Of a DNA stretch of 64,000 nt, positions 53,420 through 63,441 are shown one piece after another. The notes under the pieces were generated by a model. That model was not told the origin of the DNA and ran no database searches. It saw only the letters and a program-made list of their open reading frames with translations. Origin of the DNA: Sphingobacteriales bacterium UTBCD1 (lineage in GTDB: Bacteria > Bacteroidota > Bacteroidia > Chitinophagales > Chitinophagaceae). The first letter of the stretch is position 1; every line of letters begins with the position of its first letter. The position numbers and the translations under genes are program-made. Location of the stretch: the NCBI GenBank assembly GCA_002066995.1, contig MWTC01000004.1:1-64000 (forward strand), read 5' to 3'.

Positions 53420-55012
53420 ATGGAGAAAGGGATAAAAAATATTTTTTTCATAATAGCGATTGCTTGCTGCCATATTGCAACAGCACAACCCGGGTTTTAT
53501 GTCCCTAAATCAGCTAAAGTATTTTTCACCGGGGATACAGCCACTATTTTTTCCGATGTAATTAATTACGGAAACCTTGGTGTCGGTAAAAATGCATTTG
53601 TGAATTTTTCAGGAAAGACCTGGGAAAATGACCCTCAGTCGCTGATCACCGATGAAAGCTTTTCAGGAAGCGGTGTCACAGGAACAGGAGGATGGATCCG
53701 TTTTATTTCAGACAGCATTCGCCAAGCATTAAAAGGAGGTTACAATGCAGCAACAAAATCAGGTCCCAGTTTTCCCCGTATAATGGTACAAAATAAAAAC
53801 GGCGTGAGCCTGAATGAAAACAGCGCCAAAGTCAGAAGGGAATTCCGGTTTTCTGATGGCAGAATGTATTTGAATGATAATATTCTTGTTATTGGGAATA
53901 ATGATCCGGGTACGATCGGGGGCTATGATTCTTTACGGTATTTTGTTACGGCTAATGCTTCCGGAAAAGGATACCTGATCCGTGAAAATATCAGGAACAG
54001 TGATGGGCGGGTTGATTTTCCTGTTGGCAGCCGTGACAGTTCTTACACGCCTGCAGCCATTCAGAATAATATCACGGCAGGTGACGATTATTATGTGAGT
54101 GTTTATGATAGTGTAAGAGCAGGGCGGATTACGGGGGCGAATTTATTTTCACAAAGTGTGAATAAAACCTGGGAAATCGGAAAACGCTCAAAACCGGGAT
54201 TAGATGATGAAGAAATTTTTCTCCAGCATTTGATCCGGGATGAAGGAACACAATTTAAAGCAAACAGAAATAATGCATATGTAGCCTTCTACAACGGAAA
54301 TGCATGGGATACGGGAGCTCCGCAAAATACTCCTGTGCCCGGATTCATTACTTCGGGCAATAGTTTAACAGGAAGCGGGGTAAACAGCCGGCTTTTTTAT
54401 AACAATATCGGATCGCCATCCTACTTTACAAAACTTACCGGCACCGGAACTTCTGCACTGAAGACAATTCTTTGGTTCAATGCCAGGAGAACTGGATATA
54501 ATACCGTACTTGCTTACTGGAATACAAAACCGGAAGTGAGTGTCCGTTACTTTGTCCTCGAAAGAATGCTGAGCAATGAAAACAGTTTTATACAGGTGGA
54601 TACGGTTTTATCATTGATAAATGGCGCTGTTAGTTTATCGCAGCTGAACTATGCAACTATTGATTCAAACGGCTACACCGGTATCAGTTTTTATCGCCTG
54701 AAAGCGGTAAACCTTGATGGCTCTTATTTTTATTCCAATATCGTAGCTGTGGGTGGAATGCCGGGAACTGGCATTAATCTGATCTGGCCGAATCCGACAC
54801 AAGGGCCTTTCTATGTAAGCTGTGATCCGGTCTGGAAGATTCAAACTATTGTGATATGGAATGCAATAGGACAGAAGATAAAAGAGGAAAGCACCAACGG
54901 TCGTAATATCATTCCTATGGAGTTATCAATAACCGGAACTTACTTTATCGGGTTTATAAGTGAAGGAGGCCGGATAATTGAAACCAGGAAGCTGGTTGTT
55001 GTGAGTAAATAA
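53420..55012 (+). CDS. Surface protein with T9SS type A sorting domain
   Basis: The 530-residue product has a signal peptide (cleaved after about 22), a beta-rich middle region without catalytic motif, and a C-terminal type IX secretion sorting domain (about 452-530). The domain shows WPNPTQGPFYV, then IVIWNAIGQKI, IPMELSITGTYFIG and a terminal KLVVVSK. The protein should cross the outer membrane by T9SS and be attached to the surface. It follows the two tail-fibre-like genes by 20 bases; together they may form one surface structure. It is convergent with polA. Confidence 0.75.
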   Translation: MEKGIKNIFFIIAIACCHIATAQPGFYVPKSAKVFFTGDTATIFSDVINYGNLGVGKNAFVNFSGKTWENDPQSLITDESFSGSGVTGTGGWIRFISDSIRQALKGGYNAATKSGPSFPRIMVQNKNGVSLNENSAKVRREFRFSDGRMYLNDNILVIGNNDPGTIGGYDSLRYFVTANASGKGYLIRENIRNSDGRVDFPVGSRDSSYTPAAIQNNITAGDDYYVSVYDSVRAGRITGANLFSQSVNKTWEIGKRSKPGLDDEEIFLQHLIRDEGTQFKANRNNAYVAFYNGNAWDTGAPQNTPVPGFITSGNSLTGSGVNSRLFYNNIGSPSYFTKLTGTGTSALKTILWFNARRTGYNTVLAYWNTKPEVSVRYFVLERMLSNENSFIQVDTVLSLINGAVSLSQLNYATIDSNGYTGISFYRLKAVNLDGSYFYSNIVAVGGMPGTGINLIWPNPTQGPFYVSCDPVWKIQTIVIWNAIGQKIKEESTNGRNIIPMELSITGTYFIGFISEGGRIIETRKLVVVSK

Positions 55013-55025
55013 AATAGTTGAATGA

Positions 55026-57893
55026 TCAGTGGGCTTCCAGCCAGTTATTACCTGTTCCTATCTCTGCAATTACCGGAAGATCATTCGGCAATTGTAATGC
55101 GGTTTGCATGCAATCAATGATTACCGGTTTGATCAGATCCACTTCTTCCTTTAATGCATCGAAGACCAATTCATCATGCACCTGCAGGATCATTTTAGAT
55201 TGAAATTTATGTTTGATGAAAGAATTGTGGATTTTTATCATGGCCAGTTTGATCATGTCTGCAGCTGTGCCCTGAATGGGGGAATTGATCGCATTTCTTT
55301 CCGCAAAACCCCTGACAGTGAAATTAGCAGAGTTGATATCCCGCAGCCATCTCTTTCTTCCCATCAGAGTTTGCACATAACCATTTTCCCTGGCAAAATT
55401 GATAGTATCGTCCATATATCTTTGAATACCCGGAAACTGTTGTTTGTAATTATCAATGATCTGTTTTGCCTCGGTCCTTGATATACCAAGATTGTCTGCA
55501 AGTCCGAAAGCTCCTTGCCCATAAATGATTCCGAAGTTTACACTTTTGGCTTTATAACGCATTTCTTTCGTTACCTCTTTTTCCTCTACATTATAGATTT
55601 TTGCTGCAGTGGCGGTATGAATATCTTTTTTCGCCCGGAAGGATGCAATCATGTTTGAGTCACCGCTGATAGAAGCTACAATGCGTAACTCAATCTGGGA
55701 ATAGTCCGCACTGATCAATACATGATCTTTATCTCCCGGGACAAATGCCCTACGTATCTCTTTTCCTCTGTCCGTTCGTATCGGTATGTTTTGAAGATTG
55801 GGATTATTGCTGGCAAGACGCCCGGTTACCGCAACTGCCTGGCCGTATGTGGTGTGTACACGCCCTGTCTTATGATTGATCATCAGGGGAAGTGCATCCA
55901 CATAAGTTGATTTCAACTTTGCGTATTCACGAAATGCGAGAATGTCATCTACAATTTTATTTTGCTGCGCCAGCTTTAACAACACTTCTTCACCTGTGGC
56001 ATACTGGCCTGTCCTGGTTTTTTTTGCTTTGGGATCCAGGTTTAATTTTTCAAATAACACTTCGCCTAATTGTTTGGGTGAAGCGAGATTAAAACGGACT
56101 CCGGCAGCTTTATAAACAGCCTCTTCACATATTTTTGCTTCACGTTCCAGTTCTTTTGAATATTCATTCAAAAATTCTTCATCAATCTTCACTCCTGTGA
56201 ATTCCATTTCTGCCAGCACCTTCACCAACGGGTTTTCCACTTCATAAAAAACCCTCTCCACTTCTTTCTGTTTGAGTTCTGGAACAAAAATATTTTTTAA
56301 CTGAAATGTAATGTCGGCATCTTCGGAAGCATACTCCTTTATTTTTTCCAGCGCTACATCCCGCATGTTACCCTGCGCTTTACCCTTTTTTCCGATCAGT
56401 TCTTCAATATGCACCGGTTCATACTGCAGGTATTTTTCACTGAGCTGGTCCATACTTCTTTTGCCATCCGGCTCAATAACATAATGTGCCAGCATGGTGT
56501 CAAACAGGGCTCCGCTTAGTTCCATTCCATACCATTTCAGGATCAGCAGATCGTATTTGATATTCTGTCCTATCCATTTTTTTGTTTTATCAAGAAACAA
56601 AGGACTGAAATGATTGAGAATTTCTTTTGTTCTTTCCCTGTCGGCAGGGCAGGGAATATAAAAAGCTTCTCCTTTTTTTACACAAAAGCTCATGCCAACG
56701 AGTTCTGCGTCATTGGCGTCAAGGTCCGTGGTTTCGGTGTCAAAACATATCTCATCATGTTTTTTCAATTCCGATACCAGCTTTTTGATACCCGGATCAT
56801 TGACCACAGCTTCGTATTTATGAGGCGTGTTATAAATGTTTTTTAGGACCACCAGCCCGCTGTCATTGCCGGGGACTTCCTCTGATTCTGTCATCGGATG
56901 GATATCGGTCTCTTGTTTTGCAACTTCTTTTTCAATGATATTGCCGAACAGGTCAGTCTGTATTCCCCGGGGTACTACTTTTTCAATAACCGTATTCAAT
57001 GAAGTGCCGGAAGGAGTGAATTCCTCACCTAATATTCTTTTGCCCAGCGTTCTGAATTCTAATTCTGAGAAAACCTGTTTCAGCTTTTCTTTATCCCATT
57101 CTTTTATCCTGAAATCTTCTTCGTGAAATTCCACAGGAACATTGGTGATGATTGTTGCCAGCTTTTTTGAAAGCACAGCGTCCTCTCTCCCTTTTTTTAT
57201 TTTTTCACCTAAAGCGCCCTTTATTTTTTCTGCATGTGCCAAAACATTTTCAAGCGTACCGTATTCTGCCAGTAGTTTTGCAGCTGTCTTCTCTCCCACT
57301 CCCGCAATCCCGGGAATATTATCAGAAGAATCACCCATCAGACCGAGTACATCAATGACCTGGGACACATCTTTGATATTCCATTTTCCGCATACTTCTT
57401 TCGGACCAAGGATCTCTGCATCTCCTTTTTGATAGGGCGGTTTGTAAATTTTTACTTTTTCAGAAACAAGCTGACCATAATCTTTATCGGGGGTGACCAT
57501 ATAAACTTCGTAACCTGCTTTGGCTGCCTGTTTACTCAATGTTCCGATTACATCGTCTGCTTCATAACCATCCACCTCAACAATTGGTATATTGAATCCT
57601 TTAATGATCTTTTTAATATCGGGGATGGAGTCAAGAATATCTTCGGGTGTTTCCTGCCGGTTTGCTTTGTAGCCGGCAAAATCCGTATGCCGTTCTGTAG
57701 GTGCGGCAGTATCAAAACAAACAGCTATATGGCTTGGCTTTTGATTATTGATCAGATCCAATAGTGTATTTGTGAATCCAAACTGGGCATTAGTATTCTT
57801 TCCTTTTGCAGTAAGCCGCGGGGTACGTACCAGTGCATAGTAAGCCCGGAAGATCAGCGCAAAGGCGTCCAGCAGAAATAATTTCTTTGTCAT
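55026..57893 (-). CDS. polA: DNA polymerase I
   Basis: The 955-residue protein has all three domains: a 5' nuclease (about 1-290, with CFDTAAPTERH and DVLGLMGDSSDNIPGIAGVGEKTAAK motifs), a 3'-5' proofreading exonuclease (about 365-545) and the polymerase (about 560-955, with SADYSQIELR, NFGIIYGQG and QVHDELVF). Proofreading looks intact, because the DxE motif CFDTETT and the YASEDADITF motif are present, unlike in Taq-type enzymes. It fills gaps and removes RNA primers in replication and repair. It is a single-gene unit with a terminator-like hairpin at 57941-57970 next to its start, serving the upstream gene. Confidence 0.95.
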   Translation of the reverse strand: MTKKLFLLDAFALIFRAYYALVRTPRLTAKGKNTNAQFGFTNTLLDLINNQKPSHIAVCFDTAAPTERHTDFAGYKANRQETPEDILDSIPDIKKIIKGFNIPIVEVDGYEADDVIGTLSKQAAKAGYEVYMVTPDKDYGQLVSEKVKIYKPPYQKGDAEILGPKEVCGKWNIKDVSQVIDVLGLMGDSSDNIPGIAGVGEKTAAKLLAEYGTLENVLAHAEKIKGALGEKIKKGREDAVLSKKLATIITNVPVEFHEEDFRIKEWDKEKLKQVFSELEFRTLGKRILGEEFTPSGTSLNTVIEKVVPRGIQTDLFGNIIEKEVAKQETDIHPMTESEEVPGNDSGLVVLKNIYNTPHKYEAVVNDPGIKKLVSELKKHDEICFDTETTDLDANDAELVGMSFCVKKGEAFYIPCPADRERTKEILNHFSPLFLDKTKKWIGQNIKYDLLILKWYGMELSGALFDTMLAHYVIEPDGKRSMDQLSEKYLQYEPVHIEELIGKKGKAQGNMRDVALEKIKEYASEDADITFQLKNIFVPELKQKEVERVFYEVENPLVKVLAEMEFTGVKIDEEFLNEYSKELEREAKICEEAVYKAAGVRFNLASPKQLGEVLFEKLNLDPKAKKTRTGQYATGEEVLLKLAQQNKIVDDILAFREYAKLKSTYVDALPLMINHKTGRVHTTYGQAVAVTGRLASNNPNLQNIPIRTDRGKEIRRAFVPGDKDHVLISADYSQIELRIVASISGDSNMIASFRAKKDIHTATAAKIYNVEEKEVTKEMRYKAKSVNFGIIYGQGAFGLADNLGISRTEAKQIIDNYKQQFPGIQRYMDDTINFARENGYVQTLMGRKRWLRDINSANFTVRGFAERNAINSPIQGTAADMIKLAMIKIHNSFIKHKFQSKMILQVHDELVFDALKEEVDLIKPVIIDCMQTALQLPNDLPVIAEIGTGNNWLEAH

Positions 57894-57940
57894 GCCACTA
57901 AGTTAATTATTTCAGTGTGCGCCGGATGAAAGAGAAAAAA

Positions 57941-57970
57941 ATAAACTCCGGCGTACTTGCCGGAGTTTAT
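57941..57970 (-). terminator. Hairpin terminator between polA and the 85-residue gene
   Basis: A perfect 12-bp stem, ATAAACTCCGGC with GCCGGAGTTTAT, and a 6-base loop lie 33 bases downstream of the 85-residue gene on the minus strand, followed there by T-rich sequence. It separates that gene from polA. Confidence 0.8.
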
Positions 57971-58002
57971 AATCAAGCCTTTTATGTAAATAATGGTATG
58001 GT

Positions 58003-58260
58003 TTAGTTCTGTGCAGTACTTGCTTCGGTCTTTACCGGAACTGCCTGCTGTTCTGTTACAGTATTGATAGTTGCCGTTTTCTTATCTAAGCTCTTTGCGG
58101 TATTGTCAGCGGAAACTGTACCGTTAAAGATAGCTGCATTTTGGGGAGTAACTGTTTCAATTACCGGCACCTTATCCTTATGAATGAAATTCAGGTATAA
58201 AGCAAAAAACAAAAGATTGAAAGCAAAAAAATTTAAGGCTCTGCGGACACGCTTTTTCAT
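58003..58260 (-). CDS. Small single-pass membrane protein, function unknown
   Basis: The 85-residue product has a very basic N-terminus (MKKRVRRALN), one hydrophobic helix (about 11-27) and a Thr/Ala/Val-rich soluble tail of about 55 residues, probably periplasmic. No family is recognised. It has its own terminator. Confidence 0.5.
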   Translation of the reverse strand: MKKRVRRALNFFAFNLLFFALYLNFIHKDKVPVIETVTPQNAAIFNGTVSADNTAKSLDKKTATINTVTEQQAVPVKTEASTAQN

Positions 58261-58444
58261 ATATCGGATTTTTGGTTTTACAAATTGGATTTTCGGACTT
58301 CTTCAGCTAAAGTAAACCAGTGTTACAAAAGCTGCAAGTATTAAGGGTATTTGATTATGCAAATCGGGGACAAGTACTTCTGCCCTTTTCGTATATCTAC
58401 GAAGGAGGCTTCAGTATTCCGATAAAATCTTCTTATTAAAGCGA

Positions 58445-60661
58445 TTAACGTGCCCCGGGAGGACAATGCGCTTTCAGGAATTTTATAAACGTATTATTCA
58501 AATGCTCACTCGTGCCGGCGCCTTCGTATATTCCATGTGTCCGGTTAGGATAGATCATCAGTTGAAACATTTTACCGTCTTTGATCAATTCATTGATCAA
58601 CACTTCAGCATTTTTATAATGGACATTATCATCCCCGGTACCGTGTATGTACAACAGGTTGCCCCGGAGATTTTTTGCAAAAGTGTTCGGTGAAGATTGT
58701 TTGTAATCAGCTTCATTTTCCTGAGGCAATCCCATGTAGCGTTCAGTGTAAATATTATCATAGAAATGCTGATCAGTGACAGCAGCTATGGCAATCCCGG
58801 TCTTATATATTTCAGGATAACGAAAAAGCAAGTTTAATGTCATGGCGCCACCACCGCTCCATCCATGTACCGCCACTCTGCCGGTATCAATGTAAGGCCA
58901 TTTGAAAATTTCTCTGGCAGCCATTGCCTGGTCATGACTGTTGATCACGCCTATCTTTCTGTAAATGGATTTACGCCACTCTCTTCCTTTATATGCCGGC
59001 GTTCCCCTGTTATCCATAGTGATCCCGATATAACCTTCAGGAATAAGTTGAGAAATAAAATTATCAAAATTGGGTACATCATCTGCAGTTGTTGAAGCAG
59101 GCTCTCCATATACATAGAAGTAAACGGGATATTTTTTGCCCGGATCAAAATCATTTGGCTTTGCCATGATGCCATCCATTTCTACACCGTCAATTGTTTT
59201 GATCCTGAATTTTTCCAGCTTAAAACCCAATTCAGGAGTTGTGAAGAGATCTTCTCCCCCGGGATAAATTTTCTTATGACCCGGCAAAGAAACAAGACGG
59301 ATATTGTAGTTCCTGCTGATGCTTCCATTGATCTGGGTAGCATATCTGGCATCAGGTGACATGCGGTACATATTAGTCCCCTCAAATACGGCCGGTGTTA
59401 CCCTGACCGTATCTGTATTATTGAGACGGACACGGTATAAATATTTCTGGGTGGCATCATAAGGTGCGGCATAGAAATATAAATTTTCTCCTGCATTGTC
59501 ATACGCTACCATATCGGCATCATAGTTTCCTTTAGTGAGAAGCGTTTCATCCTTCCCGTTTCTTGATACTTTGTAAATGTGCATCCAACCGTCTTTCTCG
59601 CTGGTCCATAAAAAAGAATTCCCGTTTTCCACCCAGGTCCATGAAGGGCTATCCCATCCAAATGGCTTTACCACGTCCACCCATGCAGAATCGCTGTCTG
59701 TATAGATCTTTCCTGCTTTTCCGGTAATTGCATTGCACATATAAAGAGTTGCTTCATTTTGTTTCCGGTTCAATTGCACCACCATGATATCCCTGTTATT
59801 TCCTGCCCAATCCATTCTTGGTAAATAGTTGTTTTCAGGATCGCCTGGTATTTGTAACCAATTGGTAATTTTTGTAGCCAGTGAGATGACGCCAATCTTC
59901 ACATTGGATGGTTTTTCTCCTGCAACGGGGTATTCTACAGGAACTATAAAGGGATAAAGAGAATCTGTATTATTGATCATCAAATAATTTTTGGTAGGTC
60001 TTGCGTCCACTCTCCAATATGCAATACTCTTGCTGTCCGGGCTCCATCGGAATCCGTCGCGGCAGCTTAATTCTTCTTCATACACCCAGTCAAATGTTCC
60101 GTTGATGATCCTGTCTGTGCCGTCCCTGGTAAGCTGTGTGATCTTTCCGGTGGCCAGATCTTCCACATATAAATTATGTTTACTTACATAAGCCGCTTTC
60201 TTATTATCAGGAGATAATTTTGCAAACATCAAAGAAGAAGAAGGCAATCCTTTCCCGAGCTGTCTGCCTTTAACAGAATTGAGGTCAAAGTACCAGTAAT
60301 CACCGCGGGTATTCCCACGCCACACTCTTTTTGAATTGGTGTAGAGCAAAATTCTTTTTCTATCTGTACTCCATACAATAGCCTCTGTCCTTGAATTTAA
60401 TCCTGCCTCTTTGACCTGGTCTGCAGACAGAATAAGCTTTTTATTATTGAGATCATCAGCGCTGTAAACATAAATGCTTCCCATTTCACTTATCCAGAAA
60501 TCATGCGAATCGGGTAACCACTGTAACCTGTTGATAGGAATTTCTCCCTGCGGCAGCATCGCTTTTTCAAAAGCGGTTTCTTCTTTATTAAAGCCTATTG
60601 GTTGTGCAACGGCAATAAACGTTACTATAATCATCCACACTGTCAGAAAATATCTTTTCAT
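58445..60661 (-). CDS. S9 family peptidase, DPP-IV type
   Basis: The 738-residue product has a signal peptide (cleaved after about 19), an N-terminal beta-propeller (about 50-480) and a C-terminal alpha/beta-hydrolase domain. The catalytic triad is Ser602 (HGWSGGGAMTL), Asp677 or Asp678 (GTGDDNVH) and His709 (NRTHG). A YEEELSCRDGFRWSPDS segment near 195 corresponds to the Glu pair that binds the substrate N-terminus in dipeptidyl peptidase IV. It would release N-terminal dipeptides in the periplasm. It is a single-gene unit. Confidence 0.9.
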   Translation of the reverse strand: MKRYFLTVWMIIVTFIAVAQPIGFNKEETAFEKAMLPQGEIPINRLQWLPDSHDFWISEMGSIYVYSADDLNNKKLILSADQVKEAGLNSRTEAIVWSTDRKRILLYTNSKRVWRGNTRGDYWYFDLNSVKGRQLGKGLPSSSLMFAKLSPDNKKAAYVSKHNLYVEDLATGKITQLTRDGTDRIINGTFDWVYEEELSCRDGFRWSPDSKSIAYWRVDARPTKNYLMINNTDSLYPFIVPVEYPVAGEKPSNVKIGVISLATKITNWLQIPGDPENNYLPRMDWAGNNRDIMVVQLNRKQNEATLYMCNAITGKAGKIYTDSDSAWVDVVKPFGWDSPSWTWVENGNSFLWTSEKDGWMHIYKVSRNGKDETLLTKGNYDADMVAYDNAGENLYFYAAPYDATQKYLYRVRLNNTDTVRVTPAVFEGTNMYRMSPDARYATQINGSISRNYNIRLVSLPGHKKIYPGGEDLFTTPELGFKLEKFRIKTIDGVEMDGIMAKPNDFDPGKKYPVYFYVYGEPASTTADDVPNFDNFISQLIPEGYIGITMDNRGTPAYKGREWRKSIYRKIGVINSHDQAMAAREIFKWPYIDTGRVAVHGWSGGGAMTLNLLFRYPEIYKTGIAIAAVTDQHFYDNIYTERYMGLPQENEADYKQSSPNTFAKNLRGNLLYIHGTGDDNVHYKNAEVLINELIKDGKMFQLMIYPNRTHGIYEGAGTSEHLNNTFIKFLKAHCPPGAR

Positions 60662-60755
60662 AATGGCATATGTTTATTCGGGATGGTAAATTTAGTAAAA
60701 TGAAGAGTAAAGAGTACGGAAATATGGTGAATGCCTGTGTTAATCTGTGGCCATA

Positions 60756-62795
60756 TTATTTTTTCATTTCTTCCAGTCTCTTTTGTAAAGCAAACATTTC
60801 ATCTCTTAACCGTGCGGCTTCCATAAAATCGAGATCACGGGCTGCATGTTCCATTTGCTTTTTTATCTTGCCAATAGCTTTTTCCATCTGAGGAATGGTT
60901 TTATATTCTACCTGGTCTTCTGCAGCTACCGTAACGAGCTCTTCATCCGGGCCTATAGCATGGGTATCTGCCGGGTCATACCCTTTGACATCCAGTACGG
61001 ATGTTTGTTCAAAGACCTGTTCTTTACTTTTCCTGATGGTTTTGGGAGTTATGTTATGTTCTATATTATATGCGATCTGTTTTTCCCTGCGTCGGTTAGT
61101 TTCATCAATAGTTTTTTGCATACTCCCGGTCATAGTGTCTGCATAAAAGATTACCAGGCCATCGACATTTCTTGCTGCACGTCCCGCTGTTTGTGTCAAT
61201 GATTTTTCATTTCGCAAAAAACCTTCCTTGTCCGCATCAAGAATAGCAACTAATGAGACTTCCGGCAGATCCAAACCTTCACGGAGTAAATTCACGCCAA
61301 CCAATACATCTATTTCTCCCAGGCGTAGCTGGCGGAGTATCTCCACTCTTTCCAATGTATCCACCTCGCTGTGAATGTATTTGGATTTAATGTTGATTCG
61401 GTGTAAATATTTATCCATCTCTTCTGCCATCCGTTTAGTCAGGGTGGTTACCAAAACACGATCTCCTGTTTTTACTCTTTTGTCAATCTCGTCCAGCAGA
61501 TCATCAATTTCATTCACACTTGGCCTGACCTCAATGAGAGGATCCAGTAAGCCGGTTGGCCTTACGACCTGCTCCACAATGACACCGCCGCATTTTTCCA
61601 ATTCATACTGATCCGGTGTGGCAGAAAGAAAAATAGTTTGATTCAGCATTGATTCGAACTCATGAAAATTCAATGGGCGATTGTCCAAAGCAGACGGCAG
61701 GCGGAAGCCATAGTCAACAAGAATTAATTTTCTGCTCCGGTCTCCTCCGTACATACCGCTCACCTGAGGGATGGTTTGATGGCTTTCATCAATGACACAT
61801 AAATAATCTTTCGGAAAATAATCCAGCAAGCAGAAAGGCCTTGTTCCGGGCTTGCGGCGGTCAAAGAAACGGGAATAATTTTCCACTCCGTTGCAATAGC
61901 CTAATTCCCGGATCATTTCAATGTCATAGTTTACCCGTTCACTCACACGTTGTGCTTCGATGTATTTGCCAACACTTTTGAAATAATCCGCCTGCGCCGT
62001 CATCTCATCCTGGATCTCTGCAAGTATCTGTTGTATCATATCTCTGGGTGCCAGGTAAAGATTAGCAGGGAAAATAGCAGCATTCTCCATCACCCCGATC
62101 CGTTTTCCTGTAACCACATCAAAACTCTCGATCTCTTCAATTTCATCGCCGAAAAAAGTAATGCGGTACCCGAAATCAACATAAGGAAGATTTATATCCA
62201 CAGTATCTCCTTTGACCCGGAAGCTTCCTCTTGTAAATTCGACAGTTGTTCTGTTGTATAATGAATTAACTAAAGAGTGAAGGAATCCTTGCCTTGATAT
62301 TACCTGGCCTTTGTGAATACGGATAATTCCATTCTCGTATTCAGTCGGATTTCCCATACCATAAATACAACTCACACTAGCCACCACGATGATATCTCTG
62401 CGGCCGCTTAACAGTTCGGAGGTTGCATGAAGCCTGAGCTTATCCAGCTCATCATTTATGGAAAGGTCTTTTTCAATATATATGTCACTTACCGGCAAGT
62501 ATGCTTCGGGCTGATAGTAATCGTAGTATGAAACGAAATATCCCACTGCATTTTCGGGGAAAAAATGTTTGAATTCGCCATAAAGCTGAGCCACGAGGGT
62601 TTTATTGTGTGTGATGACAAGGGTAGGTCTTTGCACATTCTGTATCACGTTGGCAATGGTAAAAGTTTTACCGCTTCCTGTCACGCCCAGTAAAGTCTGG
62701 TATTTTTCTCCCGAAAGAACTCCTTCCGTTAATTGGCGGATCGCTTCAGGTTGATCACCTGCGGGCTGATATGGTGCATGAAGCCTGAATGGCAT
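60756..62795 (-). CDS. uvrB: Excinuclease ABC subunit UvrB
   Basis: The 679-residue protein is a complete UvrB. It has Walker A GVTGSGKT (about 38-45) and the beta-hairpin region with SYYDYYQPEAYLP (about 89-101). Motif II is DESHQTIPQV, the later helicase motifs include VGVNLLREGLDLPEVSLVAILDADKEGFLR, and the C-terminal UVR coil ends in RDLDFMEAARLRDEM. It verifies DNA damage and recruits UvrC. uvrA and uvrC are not in the window. A TAAATTTG -7 box lies at 62809-62816, 13 bases before the start. Confidence 0.96.
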   Translation of the reverse strand: MPFRLHAPYQPAGDQPEAIRQLTEGVLSGEKYQTLLGVTGSGKTFTIANVIQNVQRPTLVITHNKTLVAQLYGEFKHFFPENAVGYFVSYYDYYQPEAYLPVSDIYIEKDLSINDELDKLRLHATSELLSGRRDIIVVASVSCIYGMGNPTEYENGIIRIHKGQVISRQGFLHSLVNSLYNRTTVEFTRGSFRVKGDTVDINLPYVDFGYRITFFGDEIEEIESFDVVTGKRIGVMENAAIFPANLYLAPRDMIQQILAEIQDEMTAQADYFKSVGKYIEAQRVSERVNYDIEMIRELGYCNGVENYSRFFDRRKPGTRPFCLLDYFPKDYLCVIDESHQTIPQVSGMYGGDRSRKLILVDYGFRLPSALDNRPLNFHEFESMLNQTIFLSATPDQYELEKCGGVIVEQVVRPTGLLDPLIEVRPSVNEIDDLLDEIDKRVKTGDRVLVTTLTKRMAEEMDKYLHRINIKSKYIHSEVDTLERVEILRQLRLGEIDVLVGVNLLREGLDLPEVSLVAILDADKEGFLRNEKSLTQTAGRAARNVDGLVIFYADTMTGSMQKTIDETNRRREKQIAYNIEHNITPKTIRKSKEQVFEQTSVLDVKGYDPADTHAIGPDEELVTVAAEDQVEYKTIPQMEKAIGKIKKQMEHAARDLDFMEAARLRDEMFALQKRLEEMKK

Positions 62796-62808
62796 AAGAT
62801 TCGAACTG

Positions 62809-62816
62809 CAAATTTA
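62809..62816 (-). promoter_or_regulatory. Bacteroidota -7 promoter box before uvrB
   Basis: On the minus strand the sequence is TAAATTTG, an exact TAnnTTTG match 13 bases before the uvrB ATG. No LexA-like box was seen. Confidence 0.45.
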
Positions 62817-62937
62817 CGGGATAGTTTTTGCCCTGAATTACACTAATACCACGAATTGTATTTCATTAAGATATTTGTATAAATCTTTACGTTCGCAGAA
62901 AATTCTTTCGTATCAATCCTGCAATTCAGGGCTATTC

Positions 62938-63441
62938 TTATTTCAATAACTTAACCCAAACATAGTCGTCCATCACCGTGTTATTTTTGATCACTGCTTT
63001 TTTCCGGATACATTCTAAATAAAAGCCATTTTTTTCCAGTACTCTCATGGAAGCTTTGTTATGTTCAAAGACTTCAGCATATATCCGGGAAATATGCGGG
63101 AGCTGAGGAGTTGTTTGTTCCAGTAATTGTCTTACTGCTTCTGTAGCAATACCCTTTCCCCAAAATGGTTCTGCAATCCAGTAACCAACTTCCGCAGAAC
63201 ACCTGTAAACGTCTTCTTTCAAATGAACACCGCAACTGCCTGCAAGTTCTCCATCCATTTCAGCTGCAAAAACGTATTGAGGGATCTTGCTTTCATTGGC
63301 AGCAATCCAAAACATGGCATCCCCCAGGGTGTAGGGATTCGGGAAAGTATCTCTCATGTTATCGGCTATCTTTTTATTATTGGCATACTTTGTCAATAGC
63401 CCTGCATCTTCTATTCTCCATTCTCGTAACCGGATTTTCAT
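62938..63441 (-). CDS. GNAT family N-acetyltransferase
   Basis: This 167-residue protein has the GNAT fold of the RimJ/RimL type. A central YWIAEPFWGKGIATEAVRQLL segment (about 86-106) forms the acetyl-CoA-binding loop (GKGIAT), and the C-terminal strand pattern NKASMRVLEKNGFY (about 128-141) is typical. It could acetylate ribosomal proteins or small molecules; no substrate can be named. Its ATG overlaps the TAA of mgsA by one base (TAATG), so the two are translationally coupled. Confidence 0.85.
   Translation of the reverse strand: MKIRLREWRIEDAGLLTKYANNKKIADNMRDTFPNPYTLGDAMFWIAANESKIPQYVFAAEMDGELAGSCGVHLKEDVYRCSAEVGYWIAEPFWGKGIATEAVRQLLEQTTPQLPHISRIYAEVFEHNKASMRVLEKNGFYLECIRKKAVIKNNTVMDDYVWVKLLK

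Noticed and set aside
48705-55012. Tail-fibre-like genes considered as a prophage remnant
   Set aside because: They carry Sec signal peptides and the last has a T9SS sorting domain; no capsid, terminase, integrase or lysis genes are nearby.
62809-62822. GATTCGAACTGCAAATT near uvrB looked like a tRNA T-loop
   Set aside because: No acceptor, anticodon or D arms can be built around it; it is part of the uvrB promoter region.
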